A DNA stretch of 64,000 nt from Lysobacterales bacterium. Lineage in GTDB: Bacteria > Pseudomonadota > Gammaproteobacteria > Xanthomonadales > Xanthomonadaceae. A program made the position numbers and the translations under genes. Under the pieces are notes generated by a model, which saw nothing but the letters and a program-made list of their open reading frames with translations, was not told where the DNA came from and searched no databases. Shown in pieces: positions 17,749 through 26,867 of the stretch (within the stretch, counting starts at the first letter, position 1; every line of letters begins with the position of its first letter). Location: assembly GCA_017302135.1 (NCBI GenBank), contig JAFLDZ010000003.1, positions 310,001 to 374,000 on the forward strand, written 5' to 3'.

Positions 17749-18840
17749 ATGCGCATGTCACATTTCCGGCCGCTGGCCGCCTTGACCCTCCTCTTCATGA
17801 CCGCCGCCTGCGCGGCCAAGGCCCCGCAGGATCGCCCTGCGCCGCGCCCGGCGCCGAAGGTGGTCGCTGAAGCCTATGTGTCGCCCGAAGCTTCGGGCGA
17901 AGAGTTCGATTCTCTCGCCACCTGGCGTCATCCCGACGGCACGACTTGGCTCATCGCGACGGCAAAGTCCACGCATCGTCTCGTGATCTTCGACGCCGAC
18001 ATCGGCACGCGCCTGCGCGAGATCGGCAGCAAAGGCTCGGAGCCCGGGCAGTTCATCCGTCCGAACGGTATCGCCGTTCTCGGAAACCGGCTGTTCGTGG
18101 CCGAACGCGACAATCGCCGCGTGCAGGGGTTCTCGCTCCCGGATTTCCGCCCGCTCGGCAGTTTCGGACAGAACGAACTGCGCTCGCCCTACGGCCTGTG
18201 GCTGAATCCAACCGCCGGGGACGCCGTCGATGTCTATGTCACCGACAACTTCATGGAAGGGCCGCGATACGAAATCGTACCGCCGCTGGAACAACTCGAC
18301 CAGCGCGTGCGCCGCTACCGGCTCCGCTTCGATGCGACCGGCGTCTTGACCGCCGAGACCCTCGGCAGCTTCGGCGACACCGGCGAAGCGACCGCGCTGC
18401 GGATCGTCGAATCGCTCGCAGGCGACGCACGACGCAGAATGCTGCTGATCGCCGACGAGGACACCCGACGCGAATCGACACTGCGCGAGTACGACCAGAA
18501 CGGAAAATCCACTGGACGCAGCGTGCCGCCCGCAAGTTTCGCAGCCGAAGCCGAGGGCGTGGCGCTCTGGGCCTGCGGCCGCAGGCGCGGCTATTGGATC
18601 GCGGTGGATCAGTTGCCGGCATTGACCGTATTCCATCTGTTCGACCGCGCAACGCTTGCCATGCGCGGCAGCTTCACCGGCGCCACCGTCGCCGCGACCG
18701 ACGGCATCAGTCTGCGCACGGCGGCAAGCCATCGCTTTCCCAACGGCGCGCTGTTCGCGGTGCATCGCGACAAGTCGGTCGCGGCGTTCGACCTGCGCGA
18801 TATCGTCGCGGCACTGAAGCTCGACCGCAGCTGCCTCTAG
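17749..18840 (+). CDS. Phytase-like/NHL-type beta-propeller lipoprotein
   Basis: 363 residues. The N-terminus is a lipoprotein signal (PLAALTLLFMTAAC) followed by a Pro/Ala linker (AKAPQDRPAPRPAP). The rest is repeated beta-blades: SLATWRHPDGTTWLIATAKS, EPGQFIRPNGIAVLGNRLFV, LFVAERDNRRVQGFSLPDF and the C-terminal FPNGALFAVHRDKSVAAFDL, which resembles the last blade of beta-propeller phytase-like proteins. Catalytic phytase Ca-site acidic clusters are not clearly complete, so enzymatic activity is uncertain. An ATG two codons later (17755) is an alternative start. It is followed after 4 bases by the M23 peptidase gene. Confidence 0.75.
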   Translation: MRMSHFRPLAALTLLFMTAACAAKAPQDRPAPRPAPKVVAEAYVSPEASGEEFDSLATWRHPDGTTWLIATAKSTHRLVIFDADIGTRLREIGSKGSEPGQFIRPNGIAVLGNRLFVAERDNRRVQGFSLPDFRPLGSFGQNELRSPYGLWLNPTAGDAVDVYVTDNFMEGPRYEIVPPLEQLDQRVRRYRLRFDATGVLTAETLGSFGDTGEATALRIVESLAGDARRRMLLIADEDTRRESTLREYDQNGKSTGRSVPPASFAAEAEGVALWACGRRRGYWIAVDQLPALTVFHLFDRATLAMRGSFTGATVAATDGISLRTAASHRFPNGALFAVHRDKSVAAFDLRDIVAALKLDRSCL

Positions 18841-18844
18841 CATC

Positions 18845-19747
18845 ATGCGAACCCGTGGTTGGATGTTGTTGCTGCTGGTGATCTGCTGCATGGGCGCGGC
18901 GCAGGCCGGCGACCTGTTCCGGTGGAAGGAACGCAAAAGCGGGCAGCGCGACGCTGACCGTGCGCCGGAACATGTCGTTCCGCAGCCGCCGTCGGAAAGG
19001 CGCGGTCCGATGACCGGCGAGCGCGTACCGGTCGCGCGGATGCGCTTCGAACGACGCGCCGATGCCATCGAAGTCTGGGTCGACAACAACCTCGCAGGGC
19101 CGATCGAAGTGCTGCTGCGCCCACAGCAGGGCACGATCGCGAGCGCCAACCCGCCGCTGCCCGCGCGCGCCGTGGTGGCCGCACTGCAGCGGACGCTGGT
19201 CACGCGTCTGGGGCCCAAGACCACGGCCGAGCTGTGGTTGGATGTGACCCCCGGCTCCCCCAACGCGCAGCCGAAGGATGTCGAATACGGATATCCGCTG
19301 CGCACCACGGAACTGCAGGTCGAACAGGGCTGGGGCGGCGTCTACAGCCACAGCGACGACCAGAATCGCCACGCCGTGGATTTCGCCGCCGAGATCGGCA
19401 CGCCGGTGCTTGCCGCCCGCGCGGGCACGGTGATGGAGGTCGAAAGCGATTTCGCGCGTGCCGGACTCGACACCGAACAATACGCGCGCAGCGCCAACTT
19501 CGTGCGCATCGTCCATGACGACGGCACGATGGCGCTGTATGCGCATCTCCAGCAGGACGGTGTGTTCGTGCGCGCAGGTCAGCATGTGCGCAAGGCCGAA
19601 GTGATCGGGCTGTCGGGCAACACCGGCTTCACCACCGGCCCGCACCTGCATTTCGCGGTGCAGGCGAACCGCGGCATGAAGCTCGAATCGATTCCGTTCC
19701 GGATGTTCGGCCCTCAGGGCATCCTGAGGTTCACCGAACCCCGATAG
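18845..19747 (+). CDS. Secreted M23 (LytM-type) metallopeptidase
   Basis: 300 residues. Signal peptide MLLLLVICCMGAAQA, then a beta-rich domain (VARMRFERRADAIEVWVDNN), then an M23 domain: NRHAVDFAAEIGTPVLAARA holds the first Zn-ligand HxxxD, YAHLQQDG the catalytic His, and TGPHLHFAV the HxH motif. All expected catalytic residues are present, so it should be an active periplasmic or secreted peptidoglycan endopeptidase. It sits 4 bases after the propeller lipoprotein gene and shares its transcript. A hairpin with a short T-run follows. Confidence 0.92.
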   Translation: MRTRGWMLLLLVICCMGAAQAGDLFRWKERKSGQRDADRAPEHVVPQPPSERRGPMTGERVPVARMRFERRADAIEVWVDNNLAGPIEVLLRPQQGTIASANPPLPARAVVAALQRTLVTRLGPKTTAELWLDVTPGSPNAQPKDVEYGYPLRTTELQVEQGWGGVYSHSDDQNRHAVDFAAEIGTPVLAARAGTVMEVESDFARAGLDTEQYARSANFVRIVHDDGTMALYAHLQQDGVFVRAGQHVRKAEVIGLSGNTGFTTGPHLHFAVQANRGMKLESIPFRMFGPQGILRFTEPR

Positions 19748-19748
19748 C

Positions 19749-19774
19749 GTGCGCCTTGGCGCACCGATGCTTTT
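19749..19774 (+). terminator. Rho-independent-like terminator after the M23 peptidase gene
   Basis: GTGCGCC (19749-19755) and GGCGCAC (19758-19764) form a tight palindrome. TTTT follows at 19771-19774 after six bases. The T-run is short. Confidence 0.5.
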
Positions 19775-19780
19775 GATTCA

Positions 19781-19844
19781 CCGGTTTCAAAGGCCGCCGG
19801 TTTCAAAGCCCGCTGATTTCAAAGCCGGCTGATTTCAAAGCCCG
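19781..19844. repeat. Four tandem 16-bp direct repeats
   Basis: Four consecutive copies of a 16-base unit: CCGGTTTCAAAGGCCG, CCGGTTTCAAAGCCCG, CTGATTTCAAAGCCGG and CTGATTTCAAAGCCCG. The core TTTCAAAGCC is invariant except for one base in copy 1. It fills the gap between the convergent M23 peptidase and tag genes. Confidence 0.9.
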
Positions 19845-19860
19845 ATGCGTCAGGCGCATC
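19844..19860 (-). terminator. Candidate hairpin after tag
   Basis: GATGCG (19844-19849) pairs with CGCATC (19855-19860), loop TCAGG, immediately beyond the tag stop codon on the minus strand. No T-run. Confidence 0.3.
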
Positions 19861-20418
19861 CTATCGACGATGTCGCATCCACACCGGCTTGAGCTTCGCG
19901 ATGCGCTTGTGCGCCGGGCAATCCTCGCGATGCGCACCGGGCAGATAGCCCAGACTCATCAGGAACTCGCCGACGATTTCGCCGCCGGTGAAGCGGAAAC
20001 TTTTCTTGAACAGCTTCACCCACGCGGCTTTGTCGCGCAGTGCGCCGTCAAGCATCGCGTGCGCGTCCAGCCAGTCCGCGAAGCCGCCGTGCGAATCGCG
20101 CAGTGCTCGAATCATCTGCGCGTTGTGGATCGCGGCGTCGACCTTGAGCCGGTTGCGGATAATCCCGGGATCGGCGAGCAATCGCGTACGTTCGGCCTCC
20201 CCGTAAGCCGCGACGATGTCCACATCGAAACCGTCGTAGGCGCGGCGGAAACCATCGCGCTTCTTCAAGATGGTCTCCCAGCTCAGGCCGGCCTGGTTGA
20301 TCTCCAGGATCAGCCGCTCGTACAGCGCCGACTCGTCGCGGGTCGGTACGCCGTACTCGTGGTCGTGGTAAGGCCCGTGGACGGGGTGGCCGGGGGCGAA
20401 ATCGCAGTAGGTCGACAT
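19861..20418 (-). CDS. tag: DNA-3-methyladenine glycosylase I
   Basis: 185 residues from the ATG at 20418. A HhH-superfamily base-excision enzyme that removes 3-methyladenine. Family signatures: [13 protein letters not shown] near the N-terminus, [35 protein letters not shown], and the zinc-binding elements (Cys5 and a His in the N-terminal segment; His and Cys in [12 protein letters not shown] at the C-terminus) as in E. coli Tag. Four extra in-frame residues upstream (start at 20430) are possible. It is divergent from prfC. Confidence 0.95.
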   Translation of the reverse strand: MSTYCDFAPGHPVHGPYHDHEYGVPTRDESALYERLILEINQAGLSWETILKKRDGFRRAYDGFDVDIVAAYGEAERTRLLADPGIIRNRLKVDAAIHNAQMIRALRDSHGGFADWLDAHAMLDGALRDKAAWVKLFKKSFRFTGGEIVGEFLMSLGYLPGAHREDCPAHKRIAKLKPVWMRHRR

Positions 20419-20451
20419 GCCGTCAAGCATAGCGCGCCCGCCTGCCAGAGC

Positions 20452-20478
20452 CTGTCAGCAGGCAGCCGCCCGTATAAT
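20452..20478 (+). promoter_or_regulatory. Candidate sigma-70 promoter for prfC
   Basis: A perfect -10 TATAAT at 20473-20478 is preceded by CTGTCA at 20452-20457 (four of six match to -35, spacer 15). It lies 46 bases before the prfC ATG. Confidence 0.5.
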
Positions 20479-20524
20479 TCGCCTCTCCTCAGCTGCGTTC
20501 CGGCACCCAGGCGCCGATGTCCCC

Positions 20525-22129
<1,605 letters not shown>

Positions 22130-22157
22130 ATGAGCTGAAGGGCTCAACGCCATCCGC

Positions 22158-22658
22158 ATGCTCGACACGATCCGCCAGTGGTGGCACTACCTGCTGAGCA
22201 AGCGCAGCGAAGTCGCGCAGATGGACTACAAGGATGCGTACATGGCGAAAGTGGTCATGGACATCCATCGCAAGCGCACCGGAAAACGGCTGGTGCAGTT
22301 GCCGCTGGCGCTGCTCGACCCGATCCACCGCATCGACCGCGACTCCGCGCTGCGCAGCGCCCGCGAACGCGCCGAAGCACTGCGTGCGCATCACGATGCG
22401 CTGCTGGAGACAAAACTGCTCGACAGCGAAGCCCTGCAGGCCATCATCCCGTCGGTGTCGCAGATCAAGGTCGTGCGTGACGGTGAACGCTGGCTGGCAT
22501 TCGAGGGCAACGGCCGCCTGTATGCGATGCGCGAGGTCTTCGCGGCTGTCGACGGCATGCGGGTGGAGGTCGAGGAATACGTCTTCGACGATCCGCGCAG
22601 CATCCAGCGCAGGCTGCGCCGGGTACGCAAGCTCAACCGGCTTCCAGCAGTGACCTGA
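22158..22658 (+). CDS. Conserved hypothetical protein with central ParB-like-nuclease-style segment
   Basis: 166 residues. It begins MLDTIRQWWHYLLSKRSEVA, continues through basic helices (DIHRKRTGKRLVQLPLALLD) and a long charged helix with ARERAEALRAHHDALLE, then a segment IKVVRDGERWLAFEGNGRLY that resembles the 'GNGR' loop of ParB/sulfiredoxin-like folds. The C-terminus is basic (RRLRRVRKLNRLP). I cannot name a family. It follows prfC by 28 bases, so it may be on the same transcript. Its last codons form part of a long perfect inverted repeat. Confidence 0.6.
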   Translation: MLDTIRQWWHYLLSKRSEVAQMDYKDAYMAKVVMDIHRKRTGKRLVQLPLALLDPIHRIDRDSALRSARERAEALRAHHDALLETKLLDSEALQAIIPSVSQIKVVRDGERWLAFEGNGRLYAMREVFAAVDGMRVEVEEYVFDDPRSIQRRLRRVRKLNRLPAVT

Positions 22659-22806
22659 AAAACGCACTACGTGTGCGTTTTTCAGGTCACGAGTCCGGTA
22701 CATGCCTGGACTCGTTCCCGACGAATCAATCGCTTACGCGCTTGATTCGTCGACGCGCCCATCCATAGCCGCGCCAGCAGGCTGTTCTTCAACAGCCTGC
22801 TAGCGC
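22650..22806. repeat. Cluster of four consecutive inverted repeats (stem-loops)
   Basis: Hairpin 1, 22650-22690: an 18-bp perfect stem around a 5-base loop (stem begins GTGACCTGAAAAACGCAC), overlapping the stop codon of the preceding gene. Hairpin 2, 22690-22714: CGAGTCC/GGACTCG. Hairpin 3, 22719-22752: CGACGAATCAA/TTGATTCGTCG plus an inner CGC/GCG. Hairpin 4, 22771-22806: AGCAGGCTGTT/AACAGCCTGCT around CTTC, flanked by GCGC/GCGC. The stems have unrelated sequences. Hairpin 1 could also terminate prfC transcripts on the plus strand (TTTTT in the 3' arm). Confidence 0.9.
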
Positions 22807-22879
22807 TTCCCGACAGCTCCCCCGATCCGTTAACCTAAACGGGCCCTGCAACGGGGCGAACATCTATTGGGGAGAGTTT

Positions 22880-23131
22880 ATGTATTTCCTTGGGTCCATT
22901 CTTGCTTTGGTCGGCGCTATCTGGATGACCGTCAATGCCGCCAAGAAGGACGGTGCGCTCGCAGCGATCTTCTGCTTCATCTGCGGGTTCTACACGATCT
23001 ACTACGGCATCAAGAACTTCGCCGAGAACAAGATCCCGTTCATCCTGTTCCTCGCCGGCATCGCGATCGCAGTGATCTTCAATCCCGGCATGTCGGCCAT
23101 GTCGGCGGCTACGCCCGTCACCAGCGGCTGA
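22880..23131 (+). CDS. Small membrane protein, function unknown
   Basis: 83 residues with three hydrophobic stretches (MYFLGSILALVGAIWMTVNA; AAIFCFICGFYTIYYGI; IPFILFLAGIAIAVIF). A strong ribosome binding site (GGGGAGAG) stands 6 bases before the ATG, and a textbook terminator follows, so it is a real single-gene unit. No catalytic motif. I do not recognise a named family. The polypeptide is too small to be a transporter alone and could be a subunit or stress-related membrane peptide. Confidence 0.75.
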   Translation: MYFLGSILALVGAIWMTVNAAKKDGALAAIFCFICGFYTIYYGIKNFAENKIPFILFLAGIAIAVIFNPGMSAMSAATPVTSG

Positions 23132-23171
23132 TGCCCCGCTCGACGCCGTGAGGTGTCGGCATCGCGATATC

Positions 23172-23203
23172 GAAACATCCGGTCCTGCCGGATGTTTCTT
23201 TTT
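23172..23203 (+). terminator. Rho-independent terminator
   Basis: An 11-bp perfect stem GAAACATCCGG (23172-23182) / CCGGATGTTTC (23188-23198) with loop TCCTG, followed by TTTTT. It ends the small membrane protein gene, facing the convergent hydroxylase gene. Confidence 0.9.
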
Positions 23204-23218
23204 GGTTCTGCTGAAGCG

Positions 23219-23830
23219 TCAAGCGTTGGCCAGCACCTTCGCCAACCACTCCGGTGCGGGCTGATCGGGATCGAAGTATTCGAAAATCAGGTGGATGCGA
23301 TCGGTGTCGCCATCGTTCTTCACCGCATGCACGCTCATGTTGTTGACTTCGGCGGCCTCGCCTTCGGGCATGTGGTAGCCGACGTTGTCGACAAAAAAAG
23401 TCACCTTGTCATTGGTCAGCAGCGGCACGTGGATCTTGTGCGGCCACTTCGCTGCAGCATTGGCGTCGCGATGCGGCTTGATCTCGCCGCCCGGCGCCAT
23501 CCGCGCGAACATCACCCGCGGGAACTGTCCGTTGGCGTAGCCGTAAGGCGCCACCGCCGCCTGCATGACCGGCTCCAACAGCGCACGCCATTCGACCCAG
23601 GCCGGACGGTCGTGCGAGCCGCGCCAGTCGCGCACGCTGTCGACGAAACGGAACACGATATGCCGGGTCTTGTCCAAGGCCTCGAAGCGGTTCGGCTTGT
23701 CCGCATTTTCCGCATCCCAGACCGACTCCGGCAGCGCCAGCACCGCCGCTTTCAGCGCAGCGATATCGACCGGACCGAGACGGCGGATCGTGGTGGTCTT
23801 TCGCGGATTGGCGTAGGGATCGTGACTCAT
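23219..23830 (-). CDS. Aspartyl/asparaginyl beta-hydroxylase-family Fe(II)/2-oxoglutarate dioxygenase
   Basis: 203 residues. The catalytic core shows PYGYANGQFPRVMFARMAPG, then IKPHRDANAAAKWPHKIHVP with the His of the metal triad (HRD), and VNNMSVHAVKNDGDTDRIHL with the distal His and 2OG-binding Arg. These are the hallmarks of Asp/Asn beta-hydroxylase-like dioxygenases. The substrate is unknown: members hydroxylate protein Asp/Asn side chains, lipids or small peptides. The sulfotransferase gene ends only 28 bases upstream on the same strand, suggesting one transcript and consecutive chemistry (hydroxylation, sulfation). That link is inference. Confidence 0.85.
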   Translation of the reverse strand: MSHDPYANPRKTTTIRRLGPVDIAALKAAVLALPESVWDAENADKPNRFEALDKTRHIVFRFVDSVRDWRGSHDRPAWVEWRALLEPVMQAAVAPYGYANGQFPRVMFARMAPGGEIKPHRDANAAAKWPHKIHVPLLTNDKVTFFVDNVGYHMPEGEAAEVNNMSVHAVKNDGDTDRIHLIFEYFDPDQPAPEWLAKVLANA

Positions 23831-23858
23831 CGCATGGCTCGGGTTGGTTGCGTTTGCT

Positions 23859-24482
23859 TCAGAAGCGGTAGTCGAACAGTTCCAGGTCGCGACGGTACAG
23901 CTCGGTCACGCCATCGATCAGGGCCTGGTCGTAATACTGCCGGTAATCGCCGCGTTTGGAGCTGTTGACCTTGTCCAGCGCGCGGCTCGGAATGCCGACC
24001 TTCGCGCAGACCGCATCGTAATCGTCCTGCATGCGTTCGACCCGGCCGATGAAGTCCATCTCCAGCGCATCGTCGGCAGCGGTCAGCAGGGTGTACTGCG
24101 GCTGGAAGTGCACATGGTCCATCGGCCGCAATTCGAACAGGATCCTGCGCATCGTGCCCCGCGGGTCGCGCTCGAACGCGCCGTGCTGACGGGTCATGAA
24201 CGCGCAGTACGAGACGAAGCGATCGAATGGATTGCGCACGAAGGTGAATTTGAAATAGCGGTCGCAGACGCCATCGCCAAGATACGGGCGCACCTGACGC
24301 ACGCTGAGATGACCATGCCGGATTTGCGCAACCTCATCGAACGGGAAGCGCTTGTTCACGAACAGCCCGACCTGTTCGATATCGTCCGGGCCGAGATGCT
24401 CGCGCAGCGCCTGCCGCACCGAATGGGTGCCGGTCTTGGGCATCGCGACGAAAATGTAACGGTGCAGATGAGAAACGATCAT
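23859..24482 (-). CDS. Sulfotransferase-family protein (PAPS-dependent type)
   Basis: 207 residues from the ATG at 24482 (MIVSHLHRYIFVAMPKTGTH). The 5'-phosphosulfate loop is FVAMPKTGTHSVRQAL. The 3'-phosphate-binding element is FKFTFVRNPFDRFVSYCAFM. Both match the membrane/cytoplasmic sulfotransferase family 2 (PF03567-like). The C-terminal half (KVNSSKRGDYRQYYDQALID followed by LYRRDLELFDYRF) has the family's terminal Y-x-x-D-x-x-x-F pattern. It precedes the dioxygenase gene. Acceptor unknown. A longer frame (start at 24548) would add a Pro/Gly-rich segment without support. Confidence 0.85.
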   Translation of the reverse strand: MIVSHLHRYIFVAMPKTGTHSVRQALREHLGPDDIEQVGLFVNKRFPFDEVAQIRHGHLSVRQVRPYLGDGVCDRYFKFTFVRNPFDRFVSYCAFMTRQHGAFERDPRGTMRRILFELRPMDHVHFQPQYTLLTAADDALEMDFIGRVERMQDDYDAVCAKVGIPSRALDKVNSSKRGDYRQYYDQALIDGVTELYRRDLELFDYRF

Positions 24483-24592
24483 GGTCGAGCCGGGTGCTGA
24501 GGGTGCATGATCGCATAGCCCGCTGGCATCACGCCCGGCATGCGCCATGCCCGTGGAATGTTTGCACTAGCCGAACCGGAGATCTTCGAGGG

Positions 24593-25249
24593 ATGAAACA
24601 CACCCACAGCGAACGCGAAGAAACCCTCAGCGAAGAGATCGCGAGCGCCCTCACCCACGGCCTGGGCGCCGCCGCAGCGCTTGCGGGGGGCGCAGTGCTC
24701 ATCACCCTCGCCGCGCTGTACGGCGACGGTTGGCAGCTCAGCGCCGCTATCGTCTTCGGCATCACCCTGCTGCTGCTCTACGTCGCTTCGACGCTGTACC
24801 ACGCGATCCAGCATCCGGTGACAAAGGGCCGGTTGAAGATCTTCGACCACTGCGCGATCTATCTGTTGATCGCCGGCACCTACACCCCGTTCACCTTGAT
24901 CGGCCTGCGCGACACCGTCGGCTGGTGGCTGTTCGGCACCATCTGGGCGCTGGCCTTCTTCGGCGTGATCTTCAAACTGTTCTACACCGGCCGCTTCCAG
25001 CTGATCTCCACCATCGTCTACATCGCGATGGGCTGGCTGATCGTGGTCGCCGCCAAGCCCGCGATGAAAGCGCTCGACCCGTGGACCTTCGGCTGGCTGC
25101 TCGGCGGCGGCGTCGCCTACACCCTCGGCACGTTTTTCTACCACCGGCCGAAGATGCCGTACTCGCACGCGATCTGGCACATGTTCGTGATCGCCGGCAG
25201 CGTCTGTCATTACATCGCGGTGATGGCGCAGGTGGTGTCGGGACGCTGA
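24593..25249 (+). CDS. Hemolysin III family (PAQR-like) seven-helix membrane protein
   Basis: 218 residues, seven hydrophobic segments. Family signatures: EEIASALTHGLGAAAALAGG at the N-terminus, YVASTLYHAIQHP with the conserved S-x-x-x-H, IFDHCAIYLLIAGTYTPF, and the C-terminal HAIWHMFVIAGSVCHYIAV with the metal-binding His residues. This is the YqfA/hemolysin III group, related to PAQR/CREST receptors; proposed to be membrane hydrolases or stress proteins, with true hemolysin activity doubtful. A short-spaced GAGGG abuts the ATG. Convergent with the BLUF gene. Confidence 0.9.
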   Translation: MKHTHSEREETLSEEIASALTHGLGAAAALAGGAVLITLAALYGDGWQLSAAIVFGITLLLLYVASTLYHAIQHPVTKGRLKIFDHCAIYLLIAGTYTPFTLIGLRDTVGWWLFGTIWALAFFGVIFKLFYTGRFQLISTIVYIAMGWLIVVAAKPAMKALDPWTFGWLLGGGVAYTLGTFFYHRPKMPYSHAIWHMFVIAGSVCHYIAVMAQVVSGR

Positions 25250-25296
25250 TCCCACCACGTCAACGCGCGGTCCACACGAGCCTGTCCGCTGCTGTT

Positions 25297-25782
25297 TCAT
25301 GCATTGTTTTGTTCTTCAAGCCGACCGCAGAAAGGCCCGGTATCGCTGAGCGGGCGATCCGCCACCCAGCGGCTCCAGTAGGACAGCACGATCGACAGGG
25401 CTTCGGACTTTTCCAGCGTGGAACGCGTCAGCGGCATCGCGTTGATCCAGTCCGCAGTGGCGATCGCCTGGAGCGCGTTCTCCGGAGGTGCGCAGAACCC
25501 CATGTACCAGGACTCGAACTGCCGCGTACCCACGGGCGCATCGAATAGAAGGCGAAGGTCGTGATGCCTGGTCGACTGCACGATGCGCGCATACACGGAG
25601 GCGACTGCGGATACTTCGCCCTCGATGTACTGGAAAAACTGCCCTGCGTGGTGGAACAGCACGCCCGTCACGCCCGCGTGCTCGTTGAAACTGCGCGCCG
25701 ACTCCAACAGCTCGTCCAGTTCGTCCACGGTCAATGCGCGAGATGTCCGGCTGATATAGGCGATCGCATGCAGCCCGGTCAT
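25297..25782 (-). CDS. BLUF-domain blue-light photoreceptor protein
   Basis: 161 residues from ATG at 25782. The FAD-binding BLUF domain fills residues 1-95: LHAIAYISRTS (the photoactive Tyr), ESARSFNEHAGVTGVLFHHA (conserved Asn in the flavin pocket), GQFFQYIEGE with the Gln that rotates on illumination, and RQFESWYMGF with the semi-conserved Trp and Met. The remaining 65 residues form a short helical cap with no recognised output domain. Hence it is a stand-alone BLUF protein that acts through a partner, such as a transcription regulator. The Crp/Fnr gene lies directly upstream on the same strand. That partnership is only inferred. Confidence 0.93.
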   Translation of the reverse strand: MTGLHAIAYISRTSRALTVDELDELLESARSFNEHAGVTGVLFHHAGQFFQYIEGEVSAVASVYARIVQSTRHHDLRLLFDAPVGTRQFESWYMGFCAPPENALQAIATADWINAMPLTRSTLEKSEALSIVLSYWSRWVADRPLSDTGPFCGRLEEQNNA

Positions 25783-25930
25783 GAAAACACCCCGGACACC
25801 GGCCCGATTGCGCAAGTGGTGCTGGGCAGGGGGCGCATGCATTGCGCAAAAGGCCTGCGCTGGGGCGTGCGCTGACCGAAGAAGGGCGTTTTCATCCGCC
25901 GCACTCTAGGGAGGCTGCCCCGCAATCGCC

Positions 25931-25944
25931 TTAATCTGGATTAA
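25931..25944. promoter_or_regulatory. Candidate Crp/Fnr-type operator upstream of the BLUF gene
   Basis: TTAATCTGGATTAA is a 5-4-5 dyad (TTAAT-N4-ATTAA), the arrangement of Fnr-type boxes. It lies about 150 bases before the BLUF start and just after the stop of the Crp/Fnr regulator gene. Confidence 0.4.
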
Positions 25945-25977
25945 TGCAATCTGCGCCGGAAGATGTTCGACCCGACA

Positions 25978-26712
25978 TCAATCCGTTCTGGGAAACCAGG
26001 TCGTGTCGATCTTGAAATGGCGGTCCTCGAAATCGACCGCTTTTTTCATGGCTTCCTCGCCGACCAGATCGATGCCCCGCCCGTGCCGGACGATCATGCC
26101 CTCGGCCTGCATCTGCTTGAGCGAGCGACTGACATAGACATTGGTCAGGCCGATCGCATCGCCGATCATTTCCTGGCTCAAGGGCATATCGAATCGTCCG
26201 CCCATCTCCCGGCGCGTCACGCGAAGCCGCGACACCACTTCGAGCAGAAAATGGATCACGCGCTCGCGCGCCCTCATTCGACTGATGATGCGGATGCGGT
26301 CGACGAGCACTGCGTGCTCCACCATGCCGATACTGAAGAGCAGCGCGGACAATCGTGGAGAACGGACGAAGACCTCGTCCAGCGCGGATTTCGGGAACGG
26401 ACACAGCACACCGTCCGTGGCGGCAGCCAAGGCGGCACTGGTCCGCAGAAAGGCGATATCCGGAATGCCGACAATGTCGCCGGGGTAATGCACATGCAGG
26501 ATCTGGCGCGAACCGTTGGGCAGGTACATGTAGGAATAGAACCAGCCCGACTTGACCACGTAAAGGCGTTCTACCGGGTCGCCCAGTTCACGGATCACTG
26601 TTTTCGCACGCACGTTCTGCGTCTCTTCTTCCATGCGCGCCAGCAACCGCGCATCAGCATCACCGATTGGGATGTGGTAACCGATCTTTTCGATCAGGCA
26701 GCTACGTGACAT
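25978..26712 (-). CDS. Crp/Fnr-family transcriptional regulator
   Basis: 244 residues from ATG at 26712 (MSRSCLIEKIGYHIPI). The N-terminal half is a cyclic-nucleotide-binding-type beta roll (VIRELGDPVERLYVVKSGWF; ILHVHYPGDIVGIPD), then a dimer helix. The C-terminal winged helix contains MPLSQEMIGDAIGLTNVYVS, with SRSLKQMQAEG continuing the recognition helix. In it the E of the classical SRETVGR/E-x-x-SR motif is not present. No cysteine cluster of FNR type is seen, so it is not an iron-sulfur FNR. The effector is unknown. Longer upstream frame has no fold-like sequence. Confidence 0.88.
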   Translation of the reverse strand: MSRSCLIEKIGYHIPIGDADARLLARMEEETQNVRAKTVIRELGDPVERLYVVKSGWFYSYMYLPNGSRQILHVHYPGDIVGIPDIAFLRTSAALAAATDGVLCPFPKSALDEVFVRSPRLSALLFSIGMVEHAVLVDRIRIISRMRARERVIHFLLEVVSRLRVTRREMGGRFDMPLSQEMIGDAIGLTNVYVSRSLKQMQAEGMIVRHGRGIDLVGEEAMKKAVDFEDRHFKIDTTWFPRTD

Positions 26713-26867
26713 GACGGCAACTCCGGATCGCGCATCGCGCATCGCGCCGTTATAGGCCACACGTGCAGCACGCACAAGCCATCGGTCCGGCGATCCGGTC
26801 CGACGGTACGGGTGGCAGCAACCCCAGGCATACCTCCAATCGAAGACGACATTGCCGTACGCGCTGC

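Noticed and set aside
25316..25849. Alternate minus-strand frame overlapping the BLUF gene
   Set aside because: The frame at 25297-25782 carries the full BLUF signature; the other frame gives Arg-rich nonsense.
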